DNA of 55,489 bases. Origin: Oscillospiraceae bacterium (GTDB lineage Bacteria > Bacillota > Clostridia > Oscillospirales > UBA929). Of this stretch, positions 35,780-45,333 are shown piece after piece. The position numbers and the translations under genes were made by a program. Each line of letters begins with the position of its first letter. Position 1 is the first letter of the stretch. The notes beneath the pieces were generated by a model, which saw nothing but the letters and a program-made list of their open reading frames with translations, had not been told where the DNA came from and made no database searches. Location: the NCBI GenBank assembly GCA_009777475.1, contig WRLU01000013.1:1-55489 (forward strand), in the 5' to 3' direction.

Positions 35780-36253
35780 TTGAAGCTGTTTGCCTATGTA
35801 GTTGTCCTGGTCCTGGTTCTGTTTTTGTCTGCCTGCAATCAAGCCAAAGACCCTTTTGAGCAATATCCTCTTGACGGATTTACCCCGGATGGGTCACGCT
35901 GGGGGGCTGAAATTGACTTTGAGCTTGGGGGTGATATGCTTGAAGCGCAGATCAGGGATATTTATGAAAACACTCGCAATTATATAGGTAAAATTATAAA
36001 AATTGAAGGTTTTTTCGGCAGTGACCCATCCCTGAAACACCCATTTGTCCGGCAATATGTTCTCGGTTGCTGTGAAGGCGAGATTGCTCCCTTTGGCTTG
36101 CCTGTGAACTGGGGCATAGAATACCCCGCCGCTGGCACTTGGACAGAGGCAATCGGGGTGCTGGTATCCGATAAAAAAGGTGAGATTTATTTGGAGCTAT
36201 TGTCATTAACTAAGATCCCGGAGCCCATGGACGCACATAAGCCGGAAAGTTAA
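35780..36253 (+). CDS. Small lipoprotein with DUF1980-like C-terminal domain
   Basis: A signal peptide ends in the lipobox LSAC (LFAYVVVLVLVLFLSAC), so the protein should be anchored outside the membrane. Its C-terminal part (IGKIIKIEGFFG... FVRQYVLGCCEGEIAPFGLPV... GTWTEAIGVLV) resembles the OB-like C-terminal domain of YcgQ/DUF1980 proteins, including the paired cysteines. I prefer TTG 35780, nine bases after AGGAG; ATGs at 35771 and 35774 lie almost on top of that site. The role is unknown; metal or ligand binding by the CC pair is a guess. Confidence 0.75.
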   Translation: MKLFAYVVVLVLVLFLSACNQAKDPFEQYPLDGFTPDGSRWGAEIDFELGGDMLEAQIRDIYENTRNYIGKIIKIEGFFGSDPSLKHPFVRQYVLGCCEGEIAPFGLPVNWGIEYPAAGTWTEAIGVLVSDKKGEIYLELLSLTKIPEPMDAHKPES

Positions 36254-36281
36254 GCCCTCACAGGCACAAGGAGAGTTGATG

Positions 36282-36881
36282 ATGTTTTGGCGAAGGGAAC
36301 GAAAAGCTCTTATGATAACGCATTTAATAGCCGGACTGGGGAACCCCGGCAGGGAATACGGCAAAACCCGCCACAATGTGGGTTTTGAGGTTATTGACCT
36401 TTTGGCAAGCCGCAATGCCGTTGAAATTAAAAGGCTCAAATGGCAGTCGCTGTGGTGTTCTTATGGAAGCTACCTTCTGCTCAAGCCTCAAACCTTTATG
36501 AATCGGTCAGGCAGGGCGGTGATGGGTGCCGCCTCATTTTATAAGATATCACCGGAAAATATCATCATCATACAGGATGATACCGCCCTTGCCCCAGGCA
36601 GGCTGAGAATTAGGTGTGACGGCTCAGATGGAGGGCATAACGGAATTAAGGATATTATTTATCAGTTGAAGAGCGATAGGTTTATCCGGGTAAAAATAGG
36701 GGTAGGCGGGAAGCCCCACCCTGACATGGATTTGTCGGCTTGGGTGCTGTCAGGATTTTCGGCGGGAGAAGCCGCGCTTATGAAGGAAAGCATTGAAAAG
36801 GCAGCTGATGCTGTTGAGTGTATACTCAAAAACGGAGCGGTTCAGGCTATGAACCTATTTAATAAGAAAAATGCCGATTAG
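36282..36881 (+). CDS. pth: Peptidyl-tRNA hydrolase
   Basis: Pth releases peptides from stalled peptidyl-tRNA. Typical motifs are IAGLGNPGREY, the catalytic His31 in TRHNVGFE, LLKPQTFMNRSG, the aspartate in IQDDTALAPG and GGHNGIKDI. AAGGAGAG precedes a cluster of starts (36279, 36282); ATG 36312 would give the more usual length of 189 residues but has a weaker, distant site. The gene lies 28 bases after the small lipoprotein. Confidence 0.95.
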   Translation: MFWRRERKALMITHLIAGLGNPGREYGKTRHNVGFEVIDLLASRNAVEIKRLKWQSLWCSYGSYLLLKPQTFMNRSGRAVMGAASFYKISPENIIIIQDDTALAPGRLRIRCDGSDGGHNGIKDIIYQLKSDRFIRVKIGVGGKPHPDMDLSAWVLSGFSAGEAALMKESIEKAADAVECILKNGAVQAMNLFNKKNAD

Positions 36882-36932
36882 CCGCCGCTAGTTTATTTCT
36901 GAGGCTGCTATAAGGATATGGGGGGCAGTTAT

Positions 36933-37838
36933 ATGCCTGAATGGCTTGAAGTGTCATTGCCTTGCACACCTGAAAATATTGACTCATTGGCAACTGATCT
37001 GATCTGGCATGGCTTTGAATGCTTTCAAATTGAAGACTCTCGTGATTTTTTTGAGTTCAGCCCTCATTGGGATATGGCAGATAATGAGCTTATTGAGAAC
37101 TATAAGGATGCTTGCAGAATTATAGTTTACCTTCCTGTCGGCGAGGATACTGGGATTGATGCTCTGAGAACACTCTGTCCTGCCTTGACCGTGCAAAGCC
37201 GGCTTCAAGAGGATTGGGAGGAAAATTGGAAGAAGCATTATGCTCCGGCAAAAATAGGCAAACGGCTGCTTATTCAACCTGCCTGGATTCCTCTTGACAA
37301 CCCGGAAAACAGAGCGGTTTTTTTCAACGATCCCGGCATAGCCTTTGGCACGGGGACACATCAGTCTACCAAACTCTGCCTTGAAATGCTGGAAGAAATA
37401 GATGTTGGGGCAAAAAGGGTTTTAGATATTGGCTGCGGAAGCGGGATTTTAGCTCTATGCGCTTTGAAGCTAGGTGCAAAAAATGCCCTGGGGATTGATA
37501 TCGATCCCCTTGCCGCCGAGATATCTAGCCTAAACGCCGTAAAAAATTGCTTAGGGGATAGATACAGCGGGCAAGCTTTAGATTTTCTAAGCGGCGGGCT
37601 GCCGGTGCCAAGAGAGGGCTACGGCGTGATTTTCTCAAATATTGTTGCTGATGTAATAATTTCTATGGCACCCAAAATCGCGCTATATCTTGCCCCCGGT
37701 GGCCTCTGGATTGTTTCGGGGATTATCTCCCCGCGGTTGCCGGAGGTTATTCTGGCAACCGCGGAAGCTGGGATGTCTGTTGTGCAACACCGGTCTATGG
37801 GCGGCTGGGAAGCCCTTTGTCTGTCAATATCCCCTTAA
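36933..37838 (+). CDS. prmA: Ribosomal protein L11 methyltransferase
   Basis: PrmA trimethylates ribosomal protein L11. The N-terminal substrate domain (residues 1-100) is followed by the SAM-binding motif VLDIGCGSGILALCALKLGA, and SNIVADVI is motif IV. The length of 301 residues is normal. ATG 36933 is placed seven bases after GGGGGG. The last 44 bases overlap the convergent cysteine desulfurase gene. Confidence 0.95.
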   Translation: MPEWLEVSLPCTPENIDSLATDLIWHGFECFQIEDSRDFFEFSPHWDMADNELIENYKDACRIIVYLPVGEDTGIDALRTLCPALTVQSRLQEDWEENWKKHYAPAKIGKRLLIQPAWIPLDNPENRAVFFNDPGIAFGTGTHQSTKLCLEMLEEIDVGAKRVLDIGCGSGILALCALKLGAKNALGIDIDPLAAEISSLNAVKNCLGDRYSGQALDFLSGGLPVPREGYGVIFSNIVADVIISMAPKIALYLAPGGLWIVSGIISPRLPEVILATAEAGMSVVQHRSMGGWEALCLSISP

Positions 37839-38901
37839 TGATCTGGCATGCCCCGATTACATCCCGGGGAGCAGTCGTTCTTGAAAAGCTGAATCTTACC
37901 GCGCCGTCAATCACCTTTGCTGGAAGTCCCATTGAGAGCAGGGCGCGGCTGCGTTCCTTGCCTGAGCATGCAGATCCTCTGCCTGCCATTACCCCTCTGT
38001 CCGATAACATGCGCACCATAACCTGGCCTGGCAAACCGTGGAATGCCGCCGATATAATATATCCCGATTGGTGCGGCGGGATAATCACCGTGCCTGGGAT
38101 TTCACTCAAATGGTTTATCATAAGCTCCATAAGCCCATCCGGGGCAGGGTGCCATGCCTCGACAGCCGCCGCCAAGGCGGCGGCTGTTGCCACAGGCTGT
38201 GTTCCGGCACGCAAGCCGTTTTCCTGATTGCCTCCGGCTAATATCGATCCCAAACGTATGCCAGGCGCGACATACAGCACGCCTATGCCTTTGGGCGAGT
38301 GGATTTTGTGACCTGACAGGGAACGCAAGTCGGCCCCGGACACAGATAGTGCCGGGACTTTCAAGAAGCCTTGTGCCGAATCCATATGCACAAGGGTATT
38401 TGGGTTTCGCGCCTTTACCGCTGATGCCAGCTCTGCCTCGTTTATGACAGCCCCGGTTTCACTGGAGACCTGAACAGCTGTGACCAAAAAAGTATCCTCT
38501 CTTACCCCTGCCGCTATTTTGCCCGCATCCATAATGCCGTTGCCTCCAGGCGGGACCTCAGTTACCTCAAAACCGTCTTTTTTAAGAGTGTTTAATGTTT
38601 TTGCAGTACATGTATGCTCTAAAGTGGTTGTTACAATATGCCTCTTGCGGCGTCCGTATACAGCCGCCGTCCCCCGTATTGCAAGATTAACGCTTTCGGT
38701 ACCACCCGAGGTAAAAACCACCGAACCGGATTTTGCAGAGCCGAGGGCTGAGGCAACAACGGTACGTGCCCTTTCCAGGCAAGCCCCCGCCCGCCTGCCC
38801 TCAGCGTGCTCTGACAATGGGTTGCCAAAAGCCGCCTCCTTGAAGGCTCGCAGGCTCTCCTGGCAAGCCTGCGTTGATGCGGCGTTATCAAGGTAAATCA
38901 T
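37795..38901 (-). CDS. Cysteine desulfurase (NifS/IscS-like)
   Basis: A PLP enzyme of 368 residues that takes sulfur from cysteine for Fe-S clusters or thio-modification. Conserved parts are YLDNAAST, TSGGTESVN, His96 in LEHTC, the PLP Lys199 in SGHKIHSPKG, and the persulfide Cys312 in GSACSG. No iscU or thiI is adjacent. The start overlaps the stop of a CheY-like regulator as ATGA, placing the gene third in a kinase-regulator-desulfurase operon. Its 3' end overlaps prmA by 44 bases. Confidence 0.93.
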   Translation of the reverse strand: MIYLDNAASTQACQESLRAFKEAAFGNPLSEHAEGRRAGACLERARTVVASALGSAKSGSVVFTSGGTESVNLAIRGTAAVYGRRKRHIVTTTLEHTCTAKTLNTLKKDGFEVTEVPPGGNGIMDAGKIAAGVREDTFLVTAVQVSSETGAVINEAELASAVKARNPNTLVHMDSAQGFLKVPALSVSGADLRSLSGHKIHSPKGIGVLYVAPGIRLGSILAGGNQENGLRAGTQPVATAAALAAAVEAWHPAPDGLMELMINHLSEIPGTVIIPPHQSGYIISAAFHGLPGQVMVRMLSDRGVMAGRGSACSGKERSRALLSMGLPAKVIDGAVRFSFSRTTAPRDVIGACQIIKGILTDKGLPSRP

Positions 38902-39302
38902 CTAAATGCATTCAGGTGTCCTGCTTCGGCAATAACCCTGTCAATTGTTTCGGTCAGTGTTTTTACCGCAAATGGCTTGTTTACATGAGCACTAGCACCT
39001 AGCTTCACTTCCTTGACTATTTCCTCTTTTTCCGAATTGGCAGTCAGGAAAATAACCGGTATAGAGGAATACTCCGGATCCGACTTGAGCATTTTCAGGG
39101 CATCGTGGCCATTAGTGCCGGGCATATTAACATCTAAAATAATCAAATCAGGCTGTACATTTTTAAGCAGGGTAAACATTTTTTGCACATTCTGGGCGGG
39201 ATATACCTCGTACTCCTCTTTGATTCTGTCTTTTAAGGCCATTAAGCTGTAGCTCACGTCATCAACGTATATTATCTTCTTTCTTGGTTTGACTGGCTTC
39301 AT
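38898..39302 (-). CDS. Single-domain response regulator
   Basis: The 134-residue protein is a receiver domain alone: acidic VDD near residue 14, phospho-acceptor Asp57 in ILDVNMPG, a Thr/Ala switch in FLTANS and Lys in VNKPF. It has no output domain, so it would act through protein contacts. GGAGG precedes the ATG. It lies 41 bases downstream of the hybrid kinase and is translationally coupled to the cysteine desulfurase. Confidence 0.94.
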   Translation of the reverse strand: MKPVKPRKKIIYVDDVSYSLMALKDRIKEEYEVYPAQNVQKMFTLLKNVQPDLIILDVNMPGTNGHDALKMLKSDPEYSSIPVIFLTANSEKEEIVKEVKLGASAHVNKPFAVKTLTETIDRVIAEAGHLNAFR

Positions 39303-39343
39303 GGGTGTGTCCTCCTTTAATTCTGCAAATATTTTTTGGGCTT

Positions 39344-42300
39344 CTATGACGACAGCTTGTCGGCAATTTGGTCAAATTCCGCCAGGCTAACCTTGTCGCG
39401 CAGCCATTCCGCCAGGCCATCGTCGCTCTGGTAGCTGTACTTCTCTATTTCCTCCATTGCCGCATCGGCACCATCCATATCATATGCCTTGCAGGCCTCC
39501 AGGAGTTTTTTGAGCATTTTTTTATCCGGCTCGGGTTTTTCCGGCTTGGCGTTTTCAGACTCCATGAGTTCAATTACCCGGTCAATATTATGCACTAGGT
39601 TCATTGCCGCTTCTAAAAATACCGGGTTGCGCTCCGAGATAAAGCCAAGGTTCCCGCTGGTAGCCGCTTTTTCAAGAGATAATGCCATTTCGGCTATTTG
39701 CCCGGCAAATATATCAAGGCTGGCTCCCTTTATGCCGTGAACCGTTGTTTTATATGCAAGAAGCTCGTTGGGGTTAACCTCTTCGACCAGCTCCAGCATA
39801 CTCCGGACATTGTTCGCATATGAACGCAGAACCTTTAGATAAAGAGCCTCGTCCCCATTATACCGTTCAAATCCCTTTGCTATATTTATTCCGTCAAGCT
39901 GCATCTTTAATATTCGGCTGTCAGGGTTTTTAATGGGAAACTCTTTTTTCTTGCCATTGGAGTATTGTATTCTAACAGCATCAAGAATGTGGCTGGGCTG
40001 TTTGCTCCGTATCATTCTGTTGAGTATGCTGTCCAGTTGGACGGCATCAATTGGCTTGGAGATAAAGGCATCCATCCCATTTTGCAGAAAAACCTCCTCC
40101 TGGCCTATTACAGCGTTTGCAGTCAGGGCAACAATAGGCTCGGTGTAGCCTAAGGCACGGAGCTGTTTTGTGGTTTCTATGCCGTCAAGCCCGGGCATCA
40201 TGTGATCCATAAATATAATGTCATATGTTTTGCCGTCTTTAGCTTTATTTATACATTCAAGGCCATTGGCGGCGGTTTCGAGTTCCAAATCGTAAAGCTC
40301 CATAAGCTTCACTGCCACATAACGGTTAGTTTCCACATCGTCAACAACCAAAACCCTGCCGTAGGGCATTGGTTCCCTGGTTATCCGCCGCCTTCTTCCG
40401 TTGGTTTGGCATTTAATGCGCGTATCCGACAGATGCTCTGCCTCTTCTTTTCCCAAAATGCCGGCACCGTTGGGGATTTTCTGAGGCAGGGTGACGGTAA
40501 ACACTGAACCCTTGCCCGGCTCGCTCTCTACATAAATTTCGCCCTCCATCAGCTTGATGAGGCCTTGGGTGATGGTCAGGCCCAAGCCGGTACCCTCAAT
40601 TGTGCGGTCGAACCTTTTGGCAAAACGAGAATACTCGTCAAAAATTCTGTCAAGCTGCCGCTTGGTTAAACCGTAGCCGGTATCCTTGACCTTTAACACC
40701 AGGGCGATCATCCTGCTGTCTTGTTTGTCAGGCTCGAAGTCTACTGACAGAACAACAGTACCGCTATCGGTATATTTGAAGGCGTTTGACAGAAGATTGT
40801 TCAGAATCTGCTTAATCCGCAACGCATCGCCTATCATCTCAGCGGGGAGGTTTTCGTTAATTTGAAGGTCAAAGCAGATGGGCTTGCTGCCGACCCGCAG
40901 AAGGTTTAGCTGTATGGTATCGTTTATCAGATTGGAGGTCTTGTAGCGGAAGGGGGATATATCAAGCTTGCCTGCCTCTACTTTGGAAAAGTCTAATATA
41001 TCGTTGATTATGTTGATGAGCAACTCGCAGGAGCTGTATATCTTGTCAAGCCCATCCTCAATATTGGGGGGGAGATCATCGGACTGCATTAAAATATCTG
41101 ACACACCCAGGACAACATTCATGGGGGTACGTATCTCGTGGCTCATGTTTGCCAAGAACGCAGATTTTGAGCGGGAGGCAGACATTGCATCCTCCGCCGA
41201 GGCAACCAATTGGAGGGTAAGGTCGTTACGCAGAATGCTGTTGGCAAACAAAAAGCCTATTGTCCGGAAAATTGACTCCTCCATCATGGAAAAAATACGT
41301 TCTTTATAAACATCCTTGAAGCTGACAAAGCCCCAGAACTCATTGTAGAGATAAATCGGAAGCATTATAGCCGACTTAACTCCCTGCAGCTCCAGTCTGG
41401 CACGCTCCTGCTCAGGGAAATTCTTCACCGGGCCGCTAATGCATTTATTGGAAAGCATAGGGGAGTAAATGCCCTCAGGGAATGGGAAGGGATCTGTTGT
41501 TTGATTTTCACTGCTGCCGAAGGTCCAGCCGAAGATTTTGGAGCAGTAGAGCTCACCGCCCACCTCCTGGTTTCTGAAAATGCAAATACGCCCGACATTA
41601 ACCTCGTTGCCTACCGTTTCCATAGCACCCAGGAGATTTTCGGTAAAGCCTGCGCTGTCGTAGTTGAGAGGGTCTGAGGTGAGAACGTTGATGATATTCA
41701 AAAGGTTGTGATATTCGCGCATATCCCTGGTGTATCCTACCATAACCTCCTGATCGTTGTATGTGGTGCTCATAAGAGTAATCTCGCACGGCATAGTCAC
41801 ACCTGTTCGTCTGTGTATATGTATCCAGTCAAAAACGAAATATCCCTCTTGAAAGGTTCTCTTGGTATATTCCACGGCTAATTCAGCCGAAGCCTTGCCG
41901 TTGGGCTGAAGCTCCGGGGAGCACATACCAACACCCTTGAAGGTCTCTAAATACTCTTGCTTGGAGTCAAACCCGAACAGCTCCAAAAGAACATCGTTGC
42001 AGTCCAGGGGGGAACCGTTTTTGGACCATATCTGGGTACACATAGGGGATGTGTTCAGCATCAGCTCTATGCGCTTGTTCGCGTCATTGGTACGGATCTC
42101 GGCTTCCTTGGCCTCAGTTACGTCCTTGATAACGGAAGCATACGAATCCTCGTCTATCAGGAAGGATGTCCCCCTGCACACTCTTTTGCGGCCGTCTTTG
42201 GTGATAAAGGGAGCCTCATACTCAACAATTGATGACCTCTGCAGCCCATCGGCAACTATTCTTGATACGCGTTCCCTTTCATCCGGCTCCAGGCACAGTC

Positions 42301-43060
42301 CTATATAATCCTCCAAAAGCTCTTGCTGTGAATATCCCGTCATTGCCAAGGCGGACGGATTAATATATTCGCATTTTCCATCAAGCCTTTTGTATGAGAC
42401 AAAATCGGGGATGTGCTGTACAATCTTCGACATTACCCTAGACTGCTCACGGTTCTTTACCTGCTGGTCAATGTCTATAAGCGCACCTGCCAGCCTCCGT
42501 GGATTGCCGTGCTCATCCCGCCGGGATGACCCGAAGGTGCGGAACCAGCGGTATTCCCCGCTTTTGACCTTAAGCCTGTGTTCAATGTCATACGGTACGT
42601 TGTCGCTGCGGTCACTCAAATGTGCGTTGACCGCCGTGAACGCCATCTCTATGTCATCCGGGTGTACCCTAGTGGACCACGATGATAACACGTTAGGAAA
42701 ATCCTTTTCCTCAGGAAAGCCCATTACATCCCGCACATCCTGCGACCATGTGAATGGCATATCAGGGTTAAGATAGTCATTACCCTCCGGAAGCTTGGTG
42801 TCCCACATTGCTACATCCAGTGCCTTAACCACCAGCCTGTACGTCTCCGCATCCTCATCGTCAAGCCTCCTGCGTTCATGGATCGCCCCAACCACCTCAC
42901 GGAGCTTTCCGCCAAGCTTGCCGGGCAGATCGCGGCAATTCGGAAGAGCAGACATATCGGAGCTTTTTAGTGCATCAATAATCTGCTGCAATGCAGACAG
43001 CAAATCCTTTTCTTCATTAGCTTTTTTCTTAGTAGCTCTGTCTTGGAAAAGCTTGCGCAT
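39344..43060 (-). CDS. Soluble hybrid histidine kinase (PAS-PAS-PAS-GAF-HK-REC-HPt)
   Basis: A phosphorelay kinase of about 1238 residues without membrane helices. Reading the protein: PAS-type domains at about 75-200, 210-320 and 325-455, a GAF-like domain at about 465-630, and the HisKA site near His640 (NMSHEIRTPMN). The ATPase domain follows (NLLSNAFKY, GTGLGLTI), then a receiver with Asp near 950 (IIFMDHMMPG) and a C-terminal HPt domain with His near 1107 (TTVHGIKGAS). It should sense an intracellular signal. I start it at ATG 43060, because GGGGGG lies at the right distance. A good promoter precedes it. Confidence 0.94.
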   Translation of the reverse strand: MRKLFQDRATKKKANEEKDLLSALQQIIDALKSSDMSALPNCRDLPGKLGGKLREVVGAIHERRRLDDEDAETYRLVVKALDVAMWDTKLPEGNDYLNPDMPFTWSQDVRDVMGFPEEKDFPNVLSSWSTRVHPDDIEMAFTAVNAHLSDRSDNVPYDIEHRLKVKSGEYRWFRTFGSSRRDEHGNPRRLAGALIDIDQQVKNREQSRVMSKIVQHIPDFVSYKRLDGKCEYINPSALAMTGYSQQELLEDYIGLCLEPDERERVSRIVADGLQRSSIVEYEAPFITKDGRKRVCRGTSFLIDEDSYASVIKDVTEAKEAEIRTNDANKRIELMLNTSPMCTQIWSKNGSPLDCNDVLLELFGFDSKQEYLETFKGVGMCSPELQPNGKASAELAVEYTKRTFQEGYFVFDWIHIHRRTGVTMPCEITLMSTTYNDQEVMVGYTRDMREYHNLLNIINVLTSDPLNYDSAGFTENLLGAMETVGNEVNVGRICIFRNQEVGGELYCSKIFGWTFGSSENQTTDPFPFPEGIYSPMLSNKCISGPVKNFPEQERARLELQGVKSAIMLPIYLYNEFWGFVSFKDVYKERIFSMMEESIFRTIGFLFANSILRNDLTLQLVASAEDAMSASRSKSAFLANMSHEIRTPMNVVLGVSDILMQSDDLPPNIEDGLDKIYSSCELLINIINDILDFSKVEAGKLDISPFRYKTSNLINDTIQLNLLRVGSKPICFDLQINENLPAEMIGDALRIKQILNNLLSNAFKYTDSGTVVLSVDFEPDKQDSRMIALVLKVKDTGYGLTKRQLDRIFDEYSRFAKRFDRTIEGTGLGLTITQGLIKLMEGEIYVESEPGKGSVFTVTLPQKIPNGAGILGKEEAEHLSDTRIKCQTNGRRRRITREPMPYGRVLVVDDVETNRYVAVKLMELYDLELETAANGLECINKAKDGKTYDIIFMDHMMPGLDGIETTKQLRALGYTEPIVALTANAVIGQEEVFLQNGMDAFISKPIDAVQLDSILNRMIRSKQPSHILDAVRIQYSNGKKKEFPIKNPDSRILKMQLDGINIAKGFERYNGDEALYLKVLRSYANNVRSMLELVEEVNPNELLAYKTTVHGIKGASLDIFAGQIAEMALSLEKAATSGNLGFISERNPVFLEAAMNLVHNIDRVIELMESENAKPEKPEPDKKMLKKLLEACKAYDMDGADAAMEEIEKYSYQSDDGLAEWLRDKVSLAEFDQIADKLSS

Positions 43061-43097
43061 AACACGCCCCCCTATACACATTTAAGCAGACCATTGG

Positions 43098-43127
43098 ATC
43101 ATACCACATAAACAAGTCTGGTGTCAA
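43098..43127 (-). promoter_or_regulatory. Promoter of the hybrid kinase operon
   Basis: On the minus strand, TTGACA (43127-43122) and TATGAT (43103-43098) are 18 bases apart, with TGG forming an extended -10. Confidence 0.75.
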
Positions 43128-43299
43128 CCAGGGACGCGGCCAAACCGCACCCATATGAAATCAACCGCAGGGAAAGGGGGGCTTCTCCGTTTTTTTAACC
43201 CAGCTCAGACATTCCGGCCCCATAGTGAACAGCGGCAGGTCTCATCCATGCGTTGCTTTCTCATGTATTTTTAGAAAGGAAATTGCAGGATTTTGTGGG

Positions 43300-43773
43300 T
43301 TAGTCCTCCTGTATTTCACGCACAGCTCCGGAGATTTCGTCCCAGCTAAACCCGCGCCGCGCCAATGCCGCGGAAAGGCGGCTCCTTTCTTTTTTATCCC
43401 AAACTCGTCCCCTGTGAAGCTTGCGGCATAATTCATGTAAGGCTTCCTGCCGCTCATCCGGACTGTATTCATTTTTCCGTTTTTCCAAAAGCTCTTCTAT
43501 AAGCTCCCCATTTATGCCCTTGCTCCGCAAATAACCGGAGATGCGGTACTCGCCGTATCCCCGGGATTCCTGGACATCAATCAGCCGCTCGGCTAAGGCA
43601 CGGTCGTTGACGTAGCCCCTTTCAATGCAACAAGCAACAGCCGCCGCCGCGTTTTCCTGGCTTATTCCTTTTTCACGGAGCTTTTCTTCTAATCTCGCAG
43701 AGGAATACGATTGCCGTGTTAAGAGCCGTAATGCCGCATTCATGGCGGATTGCTCGCTATTCATCGTCATCAT
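43300..43773 (-). CDS. recX: RecX regulatory protein
   Basis: RecX binds RecA filaments and limits their activity. The 157-residue protein is made of three-helix repeats, with typical RecX stretches such as [26 protein letters not shown] and RGFSWDEI. Three ATGs (43773, 43770, 43764) lie within the last codons of recA, so the two genes overlap and no clear ribosome site is seen; translation is probably coupled. This recA-recX order is the classic arrangement. Confidence 0.9.
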   Translation of the reverse strand: MMTMNSEQSAMNAALRLLTRQSYSSARLEEKLREKGISQENAAAAVACCIERGYVNDRALAERLIDVQESRGYGEYRISGYLRSKGINGELIEELLEKRKNEYSPDERQEALHELCRKLHRGRVWDKKERSRLSAALARRGFSWDEISGAVREIQED

Positions 43774-44872
43774 CAGGGATAACTGCTACCGGGCTTCCGC
43801 TCCTTTTAGACGATTGGGACTTTGGGATCTCCGGCGCGGGGGCAGCCTCCGGTTCATCGGAATAGGAACGTATAGAATTCTCTAATGTTTGCATGGTATC
43901 AGGGTGTTCGTTAAGATATTTCTTAGCACCATCCTTGCCCTGTCCCAGCCGTGTTTCTCCCATGGAAAACCAGGAGCCGCTCTTTTGCACAAGATCGAGC
44001 TTTACCCCTAGGTCAATCAGCTCACCGGCATGAGAAATTCCTTGTCCGTACATAATGTCAAACTCAGCCTCCTTAAATGGAGGTGAGACCTTGTTTTTAA
44101 CAACCTTGCAACGAGTGCGGTTCCCAACCATTTCACCGCCAACCTTCAATGTTTCGATTCTGCGTACGTCAATGCGTACGGAGGCATAAAACTTCAAGGC
44201 ACGGCCGCCGGTGGTTACCTCGGGGCTTCCGTAGCTAATCCCGACCTTTTCACGCAGCTGGTTGATGAATATGATGGTTGTGTTTGTCTTTGATACCGAG
44301 CCTGCCAATTTACGCATGGCTTGGCTCATCAGTCGGGCGTGAAGGCCCACCACTGTGTCTCCCATGTCGCCGTCCAGTTCTGCGCGGGGCACCAATGCCG
44401 CCACCGAATCTACCACCAGGGCATCCACCGCACCGCTTCTTACCAATGCATCGGCAATCTCTAAGGACTGTTCCCCCGAATCTGGCTGACTTACGAGCAA
44501 ATCGTCAATATTAACGCCCAGAGCCCTTGCGTATACCGGATCCAATGCGTGCTCAGCGTCAATAAAGGCTACCTCGCCCCCGGTTTTCTGAGCCTCTGCC
44601 AGTATATGCAGTGCCAGGGTAGTTTTGCCGGAGGCCTCAGGCCCATAAATTTCTACAATACGTCCGCGCGGTACGCCGCCGATCCCCAGGGCCAGATCCA
44701 GTGACAGGGAGCCTGTGGGAATAGAGCTGACTTGCATGTGGGAATTTTCGCCCAGACGCATGATAGAACCCTTGCCAAAGTCTTTTTCTATCTTGTCAAG
44801 CACTGTACCCAGGGCTTCTCTTTTTGTTCCTTGCCCAACGTTAAAAGGGGCTTTAGGTGTTTTTTTGTCCAT
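43757..44872 (-). CDS. recA: Recombinase RecA
   Basis: RecA forms filaments on single-stranded DNA for strand exchange and SOS induction. The Walker A motif is GPEASGKT near residues 75-82. Loop L2 ([17 protein letters not shown]) and a C-terminal acidic tail (DDDDE) are present. The length of 371 residues is slightly long because of a Pro/Ala/Ser-rich tail. GAGGTG precedes ATG 44872. No LexA-type palindrome is seen in the 51 bases upstream, so expression may come from further up the gene string. Confidence 0.98.
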   Translation of the reverse strand: MDKKTPKAPFNVGQGTKREALGTVLDKIEKDFGKGSIMRLGENSHMQVSSIPTGSLSLDLALGIGGVPRGRIVEIYGPEASGKTTLALHILAEAQKTGGEVAFIDAEHALDPVYARALGVNIDDLLVSQPDSGEQSLEIADALVRSGAVDALVVDSVAALVPRAELDGDMGDTVVGLHARLMSQAMRKLAGSVSKTNTTIIFINQLREKVGISYGSPEVTTGGRALKFYASVRIDVRRIETLKVGGEMVGNRTRCKVVKNKVSPPFKEAEFDIMYGQGISHAGELIDLGVKLDLVQKSGSWFSMGETRLGQGKDGAKKYLNEHPDTMQTLENSIRSYSDEPEAAPAPEIPKSQSSKRSGSPVAVIPDDDDE

Positions 44873-44923
44873 TGAATTTGCACCTCTTTTTTGTTTTTTT
44901 GGTTATTGCCGCATTCACCGGCC

Positions 44924-45316
44924 TTATAACAGCACTGCCCTAAGCACACGCAGAGCCAAAGCCTGTTTTTCAGGCGAGGCGGAACGCAGAAGGGTAATAA
45001 CCTCTTCTCGCACTGCCATAAAGCTGCCATCGTCCCTGCCCTTGGTATTTTCCATCAGCCCTGCGGCCAACTCCTTGTCCGCGCTGATTCCGTCAAATGC
45101 CGCCGCTGAAATTTCCCCCTGGTCGCCGGCGTACAGCTCGTCAATTGTTTTTCCCATAGCAAAAACAATTGCACGCACAGTTTCTATGTTTGGGTTGTAG
45201 CTACGGCCTGCCGTAATTTTATCAATTGTGCTTTTTGGTACTCCAGACTTGTCCGATAATTCTGCATTTGTCATCTTAATCTCACGCTTAAATTCCTTGA
45301 TACGTTCCAATCCCAT
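44924..45316 (-). CDS. XRE-family transcription regulator
   Basis: The 130-residue protein has an N-terminal HTH_3 domain (residues 4-60; MTNAELSDKSGVPKSTIDKITAGRS) and a C-terminal helical part of unknown role. AGAAGGT lies nine bases before ATG 45316. It stands between the GatC-GatA-like gene and recA with short gaps (17 and 51 bases), so it is probably cotranscribed with both. Its target is not known. Confidence 0.88.
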   Translation of the reverse strand: MGLERIKEFKREIKMTNAELSDKSGVPKSTIDKITAGRSYNPNIETVRAIVFAMGKTIDELYAGDQGEISAAAFDGISADKELAAGLMENTKGRDDGSFMAVREEVITLLRSASPEKQALALRVLRAVLL

Positions 45317-45333
45317 GTAAAAATACCTTCTTT

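Noticed and set aside
44873..44923. LexA/SOS box before recA
   Set aside because: No GAAC-N4-GTTC palindrome is present in this gap.
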